DNA from: Rhodococcus ruber NBRC 15591
GTDB taxonomy: Bacteria; Actinomycetota; Actinomycetes; Mycobacteriales; Mycobacteriaceae
Assembly: GCF_001894945.1 (NCBI RefSeq)
Contig: NZ_BCXE01000016.1
Span: 62,001 to 126,000 of the forward strand
Length of the DNA: 64,000 nt
Direction: 5' to 3'
Shown in pieces: positions 38,409 to 46,546 of the stretch. Made by a program: the position numbers and the translations under genes. Within the stretch, counting starts at the first letter, position 1. Each line of letters opens with the position of its first letter. Below the pieces are notes generated by a model that was not told the DNA's origin, searched no databases, and was given only the letters and a program-made list of their open reading frames with translations.

Positions 38409-39812
38409 TCAACGTGGTGCCGGAGTTCGATCGGGTGTGCCGGGGAGAAGCAGCGCCGCCACCAACCCGATCAGACCGAGGACGGCCAGCACTGTCATGG
38501 CCAGCGCGTACGCGCGGTCGGGCGAGGTCAACCCGGCGACCAGGACGGTACCCGCCACAGCCGTACCCAGCGACGATCCGAGATTGGATACGCACCGCGA
38601 CAACCCCGAGATCTCGCCTTGACGCTCCTCCGCGAATGCGGACTGCACCACGTTGACCGACGGCGTCAGCATCGTCCCGAGTCCGATGCCGATGAGCAGC
38701 AGCCCTGGCGTGAATGCCCATGCACTCGTCCAAGCCCGCACGAGCAGGAGAAGGACACCGACACCCGCGAGGGTGGTGACGAACCCGGCTGTGATCAGCG
38801 TGCGCTGCGGGTACTTCGCCGTCAGCCGCTCCGCCACGAGCGAGGCACCGAGGATGCCGGCGGTGGCCGCGGTGAAGATCACGCCGGTCTCGATCGCGTT
38901 GTATCCCCGGACGACCTGCAGGAAGGCGGAAACGACGAACGCGATCCCCATCAGCAGCAGCCACTGGATGTTCTGCGTCACCAGCGCGAGGTTCGAGGTG
39001 CGGTTGCGGAACAGTGACAGCGACAGCAGTGGCTCCTTGCCGGCCCGTTCACGGGCCCGCACGTACAGCAGGAACCCCATGATGAACAGCGCTCCCACCA
39101 CGACCAGGATCGCCATCAGGACGACATCGGTGTCTGCCTGCAGGATCCCCATCACGAGACAGACCAGGCCGGCGGCGGAAAGGAGGGCGCCGACGGCGTC
39201 GAACGGTCGCGCCGGGTCGGGAGGCACCGGGTCCACGATCCCCCGGCTGAGCACGAGGATGGCTCCGATGATCAGCGCCTGGAACACGAAGGCCGCGCGC
39301 CAGTCGATGCCGGTGGTGATGACACCACCGATCAGCGGACCTGCTGCCGCTCCGATGCCGCCCATCCCGGTGATGACACCGAATGCCCGCGCTCGAGAGG
39401 TCAGATCACTGAAGAGCATCGTGGTGAGGATGTACACCGGCGGAATCAGCAGCGCGGTGCCCACCCCTTCGAGGATCGAGTTGCCGATGATCAGTACCCC
39501 GAGGTTGGGCGAGACCGCGCTGATCAATGCTCCGATGCCGTACAGAACGAGACCGAGCACAAAGCACCGCTTACGCCCCCACCGGTCGGTCAGCTTGCCT
39601 CCGGGGATCATGAACGCGGCCATCACCAGCAGGAACACGGTGATCGCGGTCTGCACACCCTGCACGGTCGTCCCGAGATCCGCACTGATGTCGTTGATCA
39701 TCACGTTCATGTTCGACCCGGCGAAGCTGCAGATGAACTGTGCCAGAGCGAGCGGCACGAGCATCCGCCGCAGGGTCGAGGACGGGCGCGGAGAGTCGAG
39801 ACTGTCCGGCAT
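38409..39812 (-). CDS. MFS drug-efflux-type transporter (DHA2-like)
   Basis: A 467-residue transporter, probably with 14 helices. Loop 2-3 carries GGKLTDRWGRKRCFVLGL, and helix 5 carries the exporter motif C-like GMGGIGAAAGPLIGGVI, which together mark a proton-driven efflux pump of the DHA2 class. Substrate unknown. ATG 39812 has a GGAAGG site. It is divergent from ppk2 across 273 bases that hold an inverted repeat but no other visible gene. Confidence 0.9.
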   Translation of the reverse strand: MPDSLDSPRPSSTLRRMLVPLALAQFICSFAGSNMNVMINDISADLGTTVQGVQTAITVFLLVMAAFMIPGGKLTDRWGRKRCFVLGLVLYGIGALISAVSPNLGVLIIGNSILEGVGTALLIPPVYILTTMLFSDLTSRARAFGVITGMGGIGAAAGPLIGGVITTGIDWRAAFVFQALIIGAILVLSRGIVDPVPPDPARPFDAVGALLSAAGLVCLVMGILQADTDVVLMAILVVVGALFIMGFLLYVRARERAGKEPLLSLSLFRNRTSNLALVTQNIQWLLLMGIAFVVSAFLQVVRGYNAIETGVIFTAATAGILGASLVAERLTAKYPQRTLITAGFVTTLAGVGVLLLLVRAWTSAWAFTPGLLLIGIGLGTMLTPSVNVVQSAFAEERQGEISGLSRCVSNLGSSLGTAVAGTVLVAGLTSPDRAYALAMTVLAVLGLIGLVAALLLPGTPDRTPAPR

Positions 39813-40007
39813 GGCGAGCCCTTCCGCTCGACAAAGAGATGCACTGACTCGTGCACAACGTGGCCAGTGACATTCTGGGGCATTCGAAGAACCCAAGGTG
39901 GCAATTTCGAGCGTCCACCGCCGCCGTTGCGTCGCCCCGATCGAGCCGGCGAAATGGTCGAAATCCGGCGGATTTCTCGGCACTGATGGAAAATCGCTTC
40001 CATGCAC

Positions 40008-40029
40008 CTTCCGGCGATCGCTCCGGAAG
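40008..40029. repeat. Inverted repeat between MFS and ppk2
   Basis: CTTCCGG (40008-40014) and CCGGAAG (40023-40029) flank an eight-base centre, 56 bases before the ppk2 ATG and about 195 from the divergent MFS start. A candidate operator or leader hairpin. Confidence 0.4.
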
Positions 40030-40085
40030 TGCCGGCCGTTCGATGAGGCCCCTCGCCTCCAGTCCACACATCGGGAGATTCGGTC

Positions 40086-40973
40086 ATGGGTTCCAAATCG
40101 GCCCGGAAGAAGGCACCGAAGGGCGGCCACGGCCGGAAGCGCGTTGACGAAGCCGGGGAGCTCCGTTCGCCCGCTGCGGAACCGGGAACGCCGGCGAAGA
40201 AGCCGATGAAGAACAAGGAGTATCTACGACGTCTCAAACCGCTCCAGGGTGAACTCGTCGCCATGCAGGAATGGGTCAGATCCTCCGGCGCGAAAGTCTG
40301 CATTCTGTTCGAGGGCCGCGACACCGCCGGAAAGGGCGGCGTCATCAAGGCGATCACCGAACGCGTCAGCCCGCGTGTGTTCCGCGTGGTCGCCCTGCCC
40401 GCGCCGACCGAGCGCGAGAAGAGCCAGATGTACGTGCAGCGGTACCTTCCGCATCTGCCGGCCGGTGGCGAGGTGGTGATCTTCGACCGCAGTTGGTACA
40501 ACCGCGCGGGAGTCGAACGGGTGATGGGGTTCTGTACCGACGAGGAAGCGCGGCACTTCCTCGAGATGACGCCCGCGGTCGAACGGGCGATCGTCGACTC
40601 GGGCATCGTTCTGCTCAAGTACTGGCTCGAGGTGAGTCAGGAACAGCAGACGGTGCGGCTGCAACGCCGGATCGACGATCCGCGCAGGATCTGGAAACTC
40701 TCGGACCTCGATCTACAGTCGTACAGCCGGTGGTACGACTATTCGCGGGCACGCGACGAGATGTTCCGCTACACCGACACCGGCTGGGCACCCTGGTATG
40801 TCGCCGACAACGACGACAAGAAGCGCGGCCGGCTCAATGTCGTCAGCCACCTGCTGAGCCAGATTCCCTACGAACCGCTCGAACACCGCGACATCACCCT
40901 GCCGGAGCGTCGGGGTCCGCACGGATACCGGACGCCCAGGCAGCAACTGCACTGGATCCCCACGCCCTTCTGA
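40086..40973 (+). CDS. ppk2: Polyphosphate kinase 2
   Basis: A 295-residue PPK2-family enzyme with Walker A at residues 76-85 (EGRDTAGKGG), Walker B VVIFDRSWYNRAGVERVMGF and the lid RRIDDPRRIWKLSDLDLQSYSRW. It transfers phosphate between polyphosphate and nucleotides, usually making GTP or ATP from NDP. The first 45 residues are Lys/Pro-rich and disordered. GGGAG lies nine bases before the ATG. It precedes the P-type ATPase by 43 bases, so the two are probably one unit. Confidence 0.94.
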   Translation: MGSKSARKKAPKGGHGRKRVDEAGELRSPAAEPGTPAKKPMKNKEYLRRLKPLQGELVAMQEWVRSSGAKVCILFEGRDTAGKGGVIKAITERVSPRVFRVVALPAPTEREKSQMYVQRYLPHLPAGGEVVIFDRSWYNRAGVERVMGFCTDEEARHFLEMTPAVERAIVDSGIVLLKYWLEVSQEQQTVRLQRRIDDPRRIWKLSDLDLQSYSRWYDYSRARDEMFRYTDTGWAPWYVADNDDKKRGRLNVVSHLLSQIPYEPLEHRDITLPERRGPHGYRTPRQQLHWIPTPF

Positions 40974-41016
40974 GGAGTCGTCTCCGACGAGTCGTCTCCG
41001 GCGAGGAGAAGCGATC

Positions 41017-43815
41017 ATGGCTCTCACCGAACACCCCCCGGATCAGGGGCATCCCACCGACACCGACGACGTGCAGGCCGAGCGGAACACCTGGCACGTC
41101 CAGGAGCCGGATACCGTTGTCGCGGTGCTGAACTCGGATCGGCACTCGGGGTTGACCGCGGGAGAAGCCGGTGCCCGCCGCCGCCGGTACGGCCTCAACG
41201 AGATCGCCTCCGAGCCCGGACCGTCGATGTGGGCGATCGCGCTTCGGCAGCTCGAAGATCCGATGAACCTGATGCTGGTCGCGGTCGCCGTCGTCAGCAT
41301 CGTCATCGGTGAGGTACCGACGGCGATCGTGGTCGTGGTGCTCGTCGGACTCAACATCGTGCTGGGCACGCAACAGGAACTGAAGGCTCGTGCCAGCGTC
41401 GATGCGCTCGCGAGGATGCAGACCCCGCAGACGCGCGTGATCCGTGACGGCATCCTGGTTCAGCTCGCCGCCACCGACCTCGTCCCGGGCGACATCGTGC
41501 AAGTGGAGGCCGGCGACATCGTGCCCGCCGACGGTCGGCTGCTCACGACGGCCACCCTCGAGACGCAGGAGGCGGCGCTGACGGGTGAAAGTACCCCCGT
41601 CCCGAAGGACCCCCACACGCTCGACACCACCGATGTCGCCCTCGGCGACCGCAGCAACATGGTCTTCCAGAACACGTCGGTCACCCGGGGCACCGCCACG
41701 ATGATCGTCACGGAAACCGGCATGCACACGGAGATGGGCCGGATCGCGTCGATGCTGTCGGCCGTCGCACCGAGCAAGTCGCCGCTTCAGCGCGAGCTGG
41801 ACTCACTGACCAAGATTCTCGGGATCATTGCGTGGGCTGCGGTCGCGATCATCGTGATCATCGGGTTGGTTCGGGGGCAGGAACTGGCGACGCTGCTGCT
41901 GCTGGGCATCTCCATGGGGGTGTCCGCCATCCCCACCGGTCTGCCCACGTTCGTCCAGGCCATGCTCGCCTTCGGGGCTCGTCAACTGGCGGACGCCAAG
42001 GCCGTCGTGAAGAACCTCACCGACGTCGAGACACTCGGTGCCACCAGCGCGATCAACTCGGACAAGACCGGCACCTTGACCATGAACCAGATGACCGTCC
42101 GGTCCCTGTACTTCCACGGCCGCTGGTACACCGTGGACGGCGAGGGCTACGACAAGACGGGGAGGATTGCCCAGGCTGCTGGCCTGGAGGTTCCGGACTT
42201 CACCCTGCTCGCGTACGGCCTGTGCCTGGACAGCGACGCCACCGTCTCCGACACCGGCGACATCGTCGGCGATCCCACCGAGGCCGCGCTCGTGGTGCTC
42301 GCCGCGAAGATCGGGATCGACGCTCCGCTGACCCGGCGGACGTATCCGCGGGTCGCGGAGGTGCCGTTCGACTCCGCTTACAAGTTCATGGCGACGTTCC
42401 ACCACCTACCGGTCGACGGCACCACCCGATTCGTGGAACTCGTCAAGGGTGGACCCGATGTCGTCCTCGCCCGCTGCACCAGCGCCTACCAGCCGGGCCG
42501 TCGGGAGGTACCGATCGAGGAGGTCCGCGACGACCTGGGCGCGGCCAACCGAACTCTCTCGGAGCAGGGGTTGCGCGTGCTGGCGTTCGCGGTCCGCCTG
42601 CTCGACGGTCGGGAAGAGGCGGTGCAGGCCGACCCGATGTCGTTCGTCGGTGAGCTCATCTTCGTCGGGATGGTCGGCATCATCGATCCGCTTCGCCCGG
42701 AGGCCGTCGACTCGGTCCGCACCGCGCGAGCGGCCGGCATCGAGGTCCGCATGATCACCGGCGACCACGCGATCACAGCGTCGGCGATCGGTGCCGAACT
42801 CGGTCTCGGGCCGGGCGCGATCGGCGGGGCCGAACTGCACGCCATGTCGGACGAGGAACTGACGGCAGCGTTGCCGAACCTGCACGTCTTCGGCCGCGTC
42901 ACTCCGCAGGACAAGCTGCGGCTGGCCGACCTCATGCAGCGGAGCGGCGCGGTAGTGGCCATGACCGGCGATGCCGTCAACGACGCCGCGGCCCTGAAGA
43001 AGGCCGACATCGGGGTGGCCATGGGCTCGGGCAGCGAGGTCACCAAGCAGGCCGGCAAGATGGTGCTCACGGACGACAACTTCGGGACGTTGATCACCGC
43101 GATCAGGTTGGGACGCAGCATCTACGACAAGATCGTGTCCTACATCCGCTACCAGATGTCCAAGCTGTTCTCACTCGTCCTGCTGTTCCTCGTCGCGAGC
43201 ATCTTCGACATCAACGACGGCGTCGCGCTCACGCCGCTGATGGTGCTGTTCCAGCACTTCTTCATCACCCTCTTTCCGGTTGCGGTCATCATGCTCGACC
43301 CGCCACCGCCGAACCTGATGACCAAGACGCCCCGCGACCCCGGGGTGCCGATCGCGAACCGCACGGCGCTACTGCAGTGGCTGGCATATGGCATCCTGCA
43401 GTTCGCCGTCACCCTCGCTGCGATGCTCCTCGCTCCCGGCGAGATGAGCCCCACCGCGGCCAACGTCCCGATGACGACCGCATTCGTGGTCTTGTCGTTC
43501 GGTTCCATCCTGAGCGGACTCGCCCTGCGCCGAGACCCGGACTCGGGGATGACCGCTCCGGTCCTGAGGGCGCTCGGAATCCTGTCCATCCCCGTCGTCG
43601 TCACAGTGTTCGCCGTCGAGGCCGGCTTCCTCCAGGATCTGCTGATGACCACCTCACTGACCGGCGGCCAGTGGCTCGCCTGCGTGGGTTGGTCGCTCCT
43701 CGTTCCGGTCGTCATCGAAGGCGAGAAGGTACTGCGGCGACGCCGACGTTCGGCGCCGACGGCCCCCATCCCCGTCGCGGCCGCAGTGGCACCGCAGCGT
43801 GTCCATCACCGCTGA
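41017..43815 (+). CDS. P-type cation-transporting ATPase with altered ion-site motifs
   Basis: A 932-residue P2-like ATPase: cation ATPase N-domain (ERNTWHVQEPDTVVAVL), actuator TGES at residues 189-192, phosphorylated Asp349 in DKTGTLT, and about ten helices. Two hallmark sites are changed. The helix 4 PEGLP motif is PTGLP (306-310), losing the Glu that binds calcium in SERCA, and TGDGVNDAPALK is TGDAVNDAAALK (650-661). The ion is therefore uncertain. CtpF-like ATPases of this broad type belong to the M. tuberculosis dormancy regulon. Confidence 0.92.
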   Translation: MALTEHPPDQGHPTDTDDVQAERNTWHVQEPDTVVAVLNSDRHSGLTAGEAGARRRRYGLNEIASEPGPSMWAIALRQLEDPMNLMLVAVAVVSIVIGEVPTAIVVVVLVGLNIVLGTQQELKARASVDALARMQTPQTRVIRDGILVQLAATDLVPGDIVQVEAGDIVPADGRLLTTATLETQEAALTGESTPVPKDPHTLDTTDVALGDRSNMVFQNTSVTRGTATMIVTETGMHTEMGRIASMLSAVAPSKSPLQRELDSLTKILGIIAWAAVAIIVIIGLVRGQELATLLLLGISMGVSAIPTGLPTFVQAMLAFGARQLADAKAVVKNLTDVETLGATSAINSDKTGTLTMNQMTVRSLYFHGRWYTVDGEGYDKTGRIAQAAGLEVPDFTLLAYGLCLDSDATVSDTGDIVGDPTEAALVVLAAKIGIDAPLTRRTYPRVAEVPFDSAYKFMATFHHLPVDGTTRFVELVKGGPDVVLARCTSAYQPGRREVPIEEVRDDLGAANRTLSEQGLRVLAFAVRLLDGREEAVQADPMSFVGELIFVGMVGIIDPLRPEAVDSVRTARAAGIEVRMITGDHAITASAIGAELGLGPGAIGGAELHAMSDEELTAALPNLHVFGRVTPQDKLRLADLMQRSGAVVAMTGDAVNDAAALKKADIGVAMGSGSEVTKQAGKMVLTDDNFGTLITAIRLGRSIYDKIVSYIRYQMSKLFSLVLLFLVASIFDINDGVALTPLMVLFQHFFITLFPVAVIMLDPPPPNLMTKTPRDPGVPIANRTALLQWLAYGILQFAVTLAAMLLAPGEMSPTAANVPMTTAFVVLSFGSILSGLALRRDPDSGMTAPVLRALGILSIPVVVTVFAVEAGFLQDLLMTTSLTGGQWLACVGWSLLVPVVIEGEKVLRRRRRSAPTAPIPVAAAVAPQRVHHR

Positions 43816-43913
43816 CAGCGAATCACGATCGCGCACCTACGATCCGGCCGCACGTACGACTCGGGAAGCGGATGACCGAGACTTCGAGCATGTGGGGCCC
43901 GAAGGCGCCGGGA

Positions 43914-43952
43914 CACGCCCGCCCGCAGGATGATTCACCGCGGTCGGGCGTG
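43914..43952. terminator. Terminator between convergent ATPase and SHOCT genes
   Basis: CACGCCCG (43914-43921) pairs with CGGGCGTG (43945-43952), and CCGC (43923-43926) with GCGG (43940-43943) inside. It lies immediately beyond the SHOCT stop, about 100 bases after the ATPase stop. Confidence 0.6.
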
Positions 43953-43963
43953 CCGTCGGCTGG

Positions 43964-44266
43964 TCAGGAAGCCAGGATTCGGGCCTTCTCGGCTTCGAAC
44001 TCGGCCTCGGTGAGCACGCCCTGCGCCTTCAGCTCGGCGAGGTCCTTCAATGCGGCGATCCGGTCCGTCCCTCCTTGGGCGACGGGCGCGGCCGGGGCGG
44101 CGGGCGGCGGGGCGGGTTCAGGCGGATACTGCTCGTAGCGTTCGTATCGCGCCTGCTCCTGCCCCGCCCAGCGCTGGCCCTGTCGCCGGGACACACGGTT
44201 GGAGACGGCGGTGGCGGTTCCCGCCACCACGGCCGTGCGGGCGACGCCCCGCAGCAGTCCGGGCAT
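43964..44266 (-). CDS. SHOCT-domain protein
   Basis: A 100-residue protein. A short hydrophobic N-terminus (MPGLLRGVARTAVVAGTATAVSN) precedes a Gln/Arg/Tyr-rich linker, a Pro/Ala stretch and a C-terminal SHOCT motif (RIAALKDLAELKAQGVLTEAEFEAEKARILA). AGAGGAG precedes the ATG. Likely a small membrane-associated stress protein. It lies downstream of the DUF6325 gene by 56 bases, probably in one unit. Confidence 0.88.
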   Translation of the reverse strand: MPGLLRGVARTAVVAGTATAVSNRVSRRQGQRWAGQEQARYERYEQYPPEPAPPPAAPAAPVAQGGTDRIAALKDLAELKAQGVLTEAEFEAEKARILAS

Positions 44267-44322
44267 GACGCACTCCTCTGCATACTCGAAGGATCGACGT
44301 AGCCGAATCCCTCTGTCTGTTC

Positions 44323-44772
44323 TCAGCTTTCGGACTCGATCCGATCCAGGGACGACAGGATGCTCTGCACGGGAATCCGGCCCGACGCGACGAGCTGGGC
44401 GCCGTTGCGGCGCAGAGCGCGAGCAAAGGGTGCTGCCCACGTGTTCTCGTACACGAGCACAGCCGCCGAACAGCCCGGCTCGAGTGCGGCGCCGGCTTCG
44501 GCGAAGTCGGTGTCGTCGAGCAGACCGGAGGCGGCCTCCGCGAACAGCGTGACATCGACCTCGCCTTCGAGCCCGACGTCGGCGATGTCGATCCCGGCGA
44601 CGGAGCCGTCCGGATCCTTCTGGACGAACGCCAGGTCCAGCACTCGGACGATGCCGCGCTCGACGAGATCGCGCAGCAGGGGCAGCGCCGACCCGTCGGG
44701 CGGACGGTCGGCGGGGAACTCGATGACGAGATAGTCGACCGGACCCATCTCGTCGATGTCGGAATCGGTCAC
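44323..44772 (-). CDS. DUF6325 family protein
   Basis: A 149-residue protein: MGPVDYLVIEFPADRPPDGS, LPLLRDLVERGIVRVLDLAFVQKDPDG, then a ferredoxin-like alternation ending VQSILSSLDRIESES. The family regularly pairs with SHOCT-domain genes in actinobacteria, as here. GTG 44772 has a GAGGC site; ATG 44748 matches the family start but has no ribosome site. Function unknown. The 331 bases upstream, shared with the divergent DUF7144 gene, hold the DosR-type box and no other visible gene. Confidence 0.85.
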   Translation of the reverse strand: MTDSDIDEMGPVDYLVIEFPADRPPDGSALPLLRDLVERGIVRVLDLAFVQKDPDGSVAGIDIADVGLEGEVDVTLFAEAASGLLDDTDFAEAGAALEPGCSAAVLVYENTWAAPFARALRRNGAQLVASGRIPVQSILSSLDRIESES

Positions 44773-45025
44773 CGGGTGCCTCGTTTCAGCGACGGGATCG
44801 GTCTTCGGCAGCAGTTCGGGCGGTTTCACGGCGCCACACCCGCATGGTGGCGACGCCGACCGGGGAACGGAGAACCGGTCCACTGCATGTTCGACGATAG
44901 CTCGCACATGTCTGCGCGCATCCGGTTTTCGGGCAGGCTGTCTTCGGGCAGGCAACCGGATTGCTCCCGCCTCGTCGCCGAAAGAAGGAGCGCGAGGGGT
45001 GCGTGACCGCGCCGATACCGAGAAT

Positions 45026-45039
45026 GGGACGAAAGTCCC
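45026..45039. promoter_or_regulatory. DosR/DevR-type box
   Basis: GGGACGAAAGTCCC matches the core of the mycobacterial dormancy-regulator site (GGGACTWWAGTCCC) at 13 of 14 positions and is palindromic apart from its centre. It ends 64 bases before the DUF7144 start, a normal distance for this regulator. Regulation by a DosR homologue is inferred; no such gene is in the window. Confidence 0.65.
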
Positions 45040-45103
45040 TGCTGGACCTGTGCAACCCGGCGCACACTCGACCCGTCAGATCCGTTCGGAGAGGGAGACG
45101 ACC

Positions 45104-45529
45104 GTGTCACACAACGTGCATGTCGAACCGGAACCCATGTCCACGAAACAGGCCGTCGCGGCGGGGACGTCGATCGGAGCCGCGGTCATCATGGCCACGA
45201 TCGGAGTCCTGCAGTTCTTCCAGGGGATTGCGGCGGTCGCCGAGGACGAAGTGATCGTCCAGGGCCAGGAGTACACTTTCAAGTTCGATCTCACGACCTG
45301 GGGATGGATCCACATCGTCATGGGTGTCGTGATCGTCGTCGTCGGCATCGCGCTGATCACCGGCGCGACGTGGGCACGGGTGGCGGCCATCATCATCGCC
45401 GCGCTGTCCATTCTGGCGAATTTCCTGTGGTTGCCGTACTACCCGTGGTGGTCGATCCTGATCATCGCCTTGGACGTCGTGGTCATCTGGGCGATCTCGA
45501 CGTGGAACCCCCGGGCCGACTACTACTGA
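45104..45529 (+). CDS. DUF7144 four-helix membrane protein
   Basis: A 141-residue protein with four membrane helices after a short polar start: IGAAVIMATIGVLQFFQGIAAV, TTWGWIHIVMGVVIVVVGIALI, WARVAAIIIAALSILANFLWLP, WWSILIIALDVVVIWAIS. This matches the DUF7144/DoxX-like actinobacterial family. GTG 45104 has a GGGAG site; ATG 45137 is an alternative. The DosR-type box upstream suggests induction in low oxygen. Confidence 0.85.
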   Translation: MSHNVHVEPEPMSTKQAVAAGTSIGAAVIMATIGVLQFFQGIAAVAEDEVIVQGQEYTFKFDLTTWGWIHIVMGVVIVVVGIALITGATWARVAAIIIAALSILANFLWLPYYPWWSILIIALDVVVIWAISTWNPRADYY

Positions 45530-45548
45530 TCGCGCCCGGCACCGGGTC

Positions 45549-45575
45549 GTGCGACGGCGATCCGTCCCGTCGCAC
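45549..45575. terminator. Hairpin after DUF7144
   Basis: GTGCGACGG (45549-45557) pairs perfectly with CCGTCGCAC (45567-45575), 20 bases past the DUF7144 stop. Confidence 0.65.
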
Positions 45576-45599
45576 GGCCCGCGGCGTCGCGCGGGTGGC

Positions 45600-45632
45600 G
45601 TCGATGCAGTCGTTCCTCAGTACTGCATCGAC
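45600..45632. terminator. Second hairpin between DUF7144 and aroE
   Basis: GTCGATGCAGT (45600-45610) and ACTGCATCGAC (45622-45632) form a perfect 11-bp stem with an 11-base loop. Less GC-rich than its neighbour; it sits where convergent DUF7144 and aroE transcripts meet. Confidence 0.55.
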
Positions 45633-45703
45633 CCCCGCTCCATCGATCACCCCGGATGCGACGACCGTCGCCGGTGCCGGCCGGAGCCGAACCCGCCGCG
45701 TCG

Positions 45704-46546
45704 TCAACCGGCGAGGGCCGCGGCCATCTCCGCCTTCGGTGCGGGTCGACCGGTGAACTGCTCGACCTGGCCGAATGCCTGATGCAGCAGCATCTGCAGG
45801 CCGCCCACCACGACGGATCCATGCGCCGTGGCGGCCTCGGCGAGCGGGGTGGGCCACGGGTCGTAGATCGCGTCGAGGACGAACGGTGCGCGGCCGAGCT
45901 GCTGCGCGTAGGGCGCCGCCGCGGCCGCCGGCACGGTGCTCACGAGCGCACCAGCGCCGGCGCACACGTCCGCGAGTTCCGGGGCGTCGAACGGCAACCA
46001 ACGCGGCTTCATACCCACCGCCTCGGCGCAGTCGAACGTCTCGGCGGCCCGGACCTCGTTGCGGGCGACGACGGTCACCGAGGTGACCCCGAGCTCGGCG
46101 AGCCCCACCAGGGCCGGCCGCGCGGTCCCCCCGGCCCCGACCACCACCGCCGAAGCGCCGGCCAGATCCCCGACGCCGGCGGCGCGCAGCGCGCCGGTGA
46201 CGCCGTCGACGTCGGTACAGTCGGCCCGCCAGCCGTCCGCGGTCCGCACCAGGGTATTCGCCGAGCCGATCAGCACCGCCCGGTCGGTGCGCTCGGTCGC
46301 GAACTCGAGGGCCGCGAATTTGCCGGGCATCGTCACCGACACCCCGACCCACTCGGGCCCGAGTCCCGACACGAGGGCCGGCAACTCCTCGCCCGTGCAT
46401 TCGATGCGCTCGTAGGTCCAGTCCGTCAGACCCAGTGCCCGGTAGGCAGCCAGGTGAAGCAACGGGGACTTCGAATGCGCGATGGGGCTGCCGAGGACCG
46501 CGGCCCTGCGGGCGCCGGTCACGATGTCATCTGCCACTGTCGTCAT
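45704..46546 (-). CDS. aroE: Shikimate dehydrogenase
   Basis: A 280-residue NADP-dependent enzyme reducing 3-dehydroshikimate. Substrate residues lie in GSPIAHSKSPLLHLAAYRAL and VTMPGKFAA (catalytic Lys) and in DCTDVDG; the cofactor loop is VVVGAGGTARPAL; the end reads GGLQMLLHQAFGQVEQFTG. The ATG overlaps the mltG stop (ATGA). It is cut off from the rest of the aro genes by about 28 kb. Confidence 0.95.
   Translation of the reverse strand: MTTVADDIVTGARRAAVLGSPIAHSKSPLLHLAAYRALGLTDWTYERIECTGEELPALVSGLGPEWVGVSVTMPGKFAALEFATERTDRAVLIGSANTLVRTADGWRADCTDVDGVTGALRAAGVGDLAGASAVVVGAGGTARPALVGLAELGVTSVTVVARNEVRAAETFDCAEAVGMKPRWLPFDAPELADVCAGAGALVSTVPAAAAAPYAQQLGRAPFVLDAIYDPWPTPLAEAATAHGSVVVGGLQMLLHQAFGQVEQFTGRPAPKAEMAAALAG

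Noticed and set aside
17657-45703. Prophage or integrative element
   Set aside because: No integrase, recombinase, relaxase, phage structural gene, tRNA or att repeat was seen across the block.
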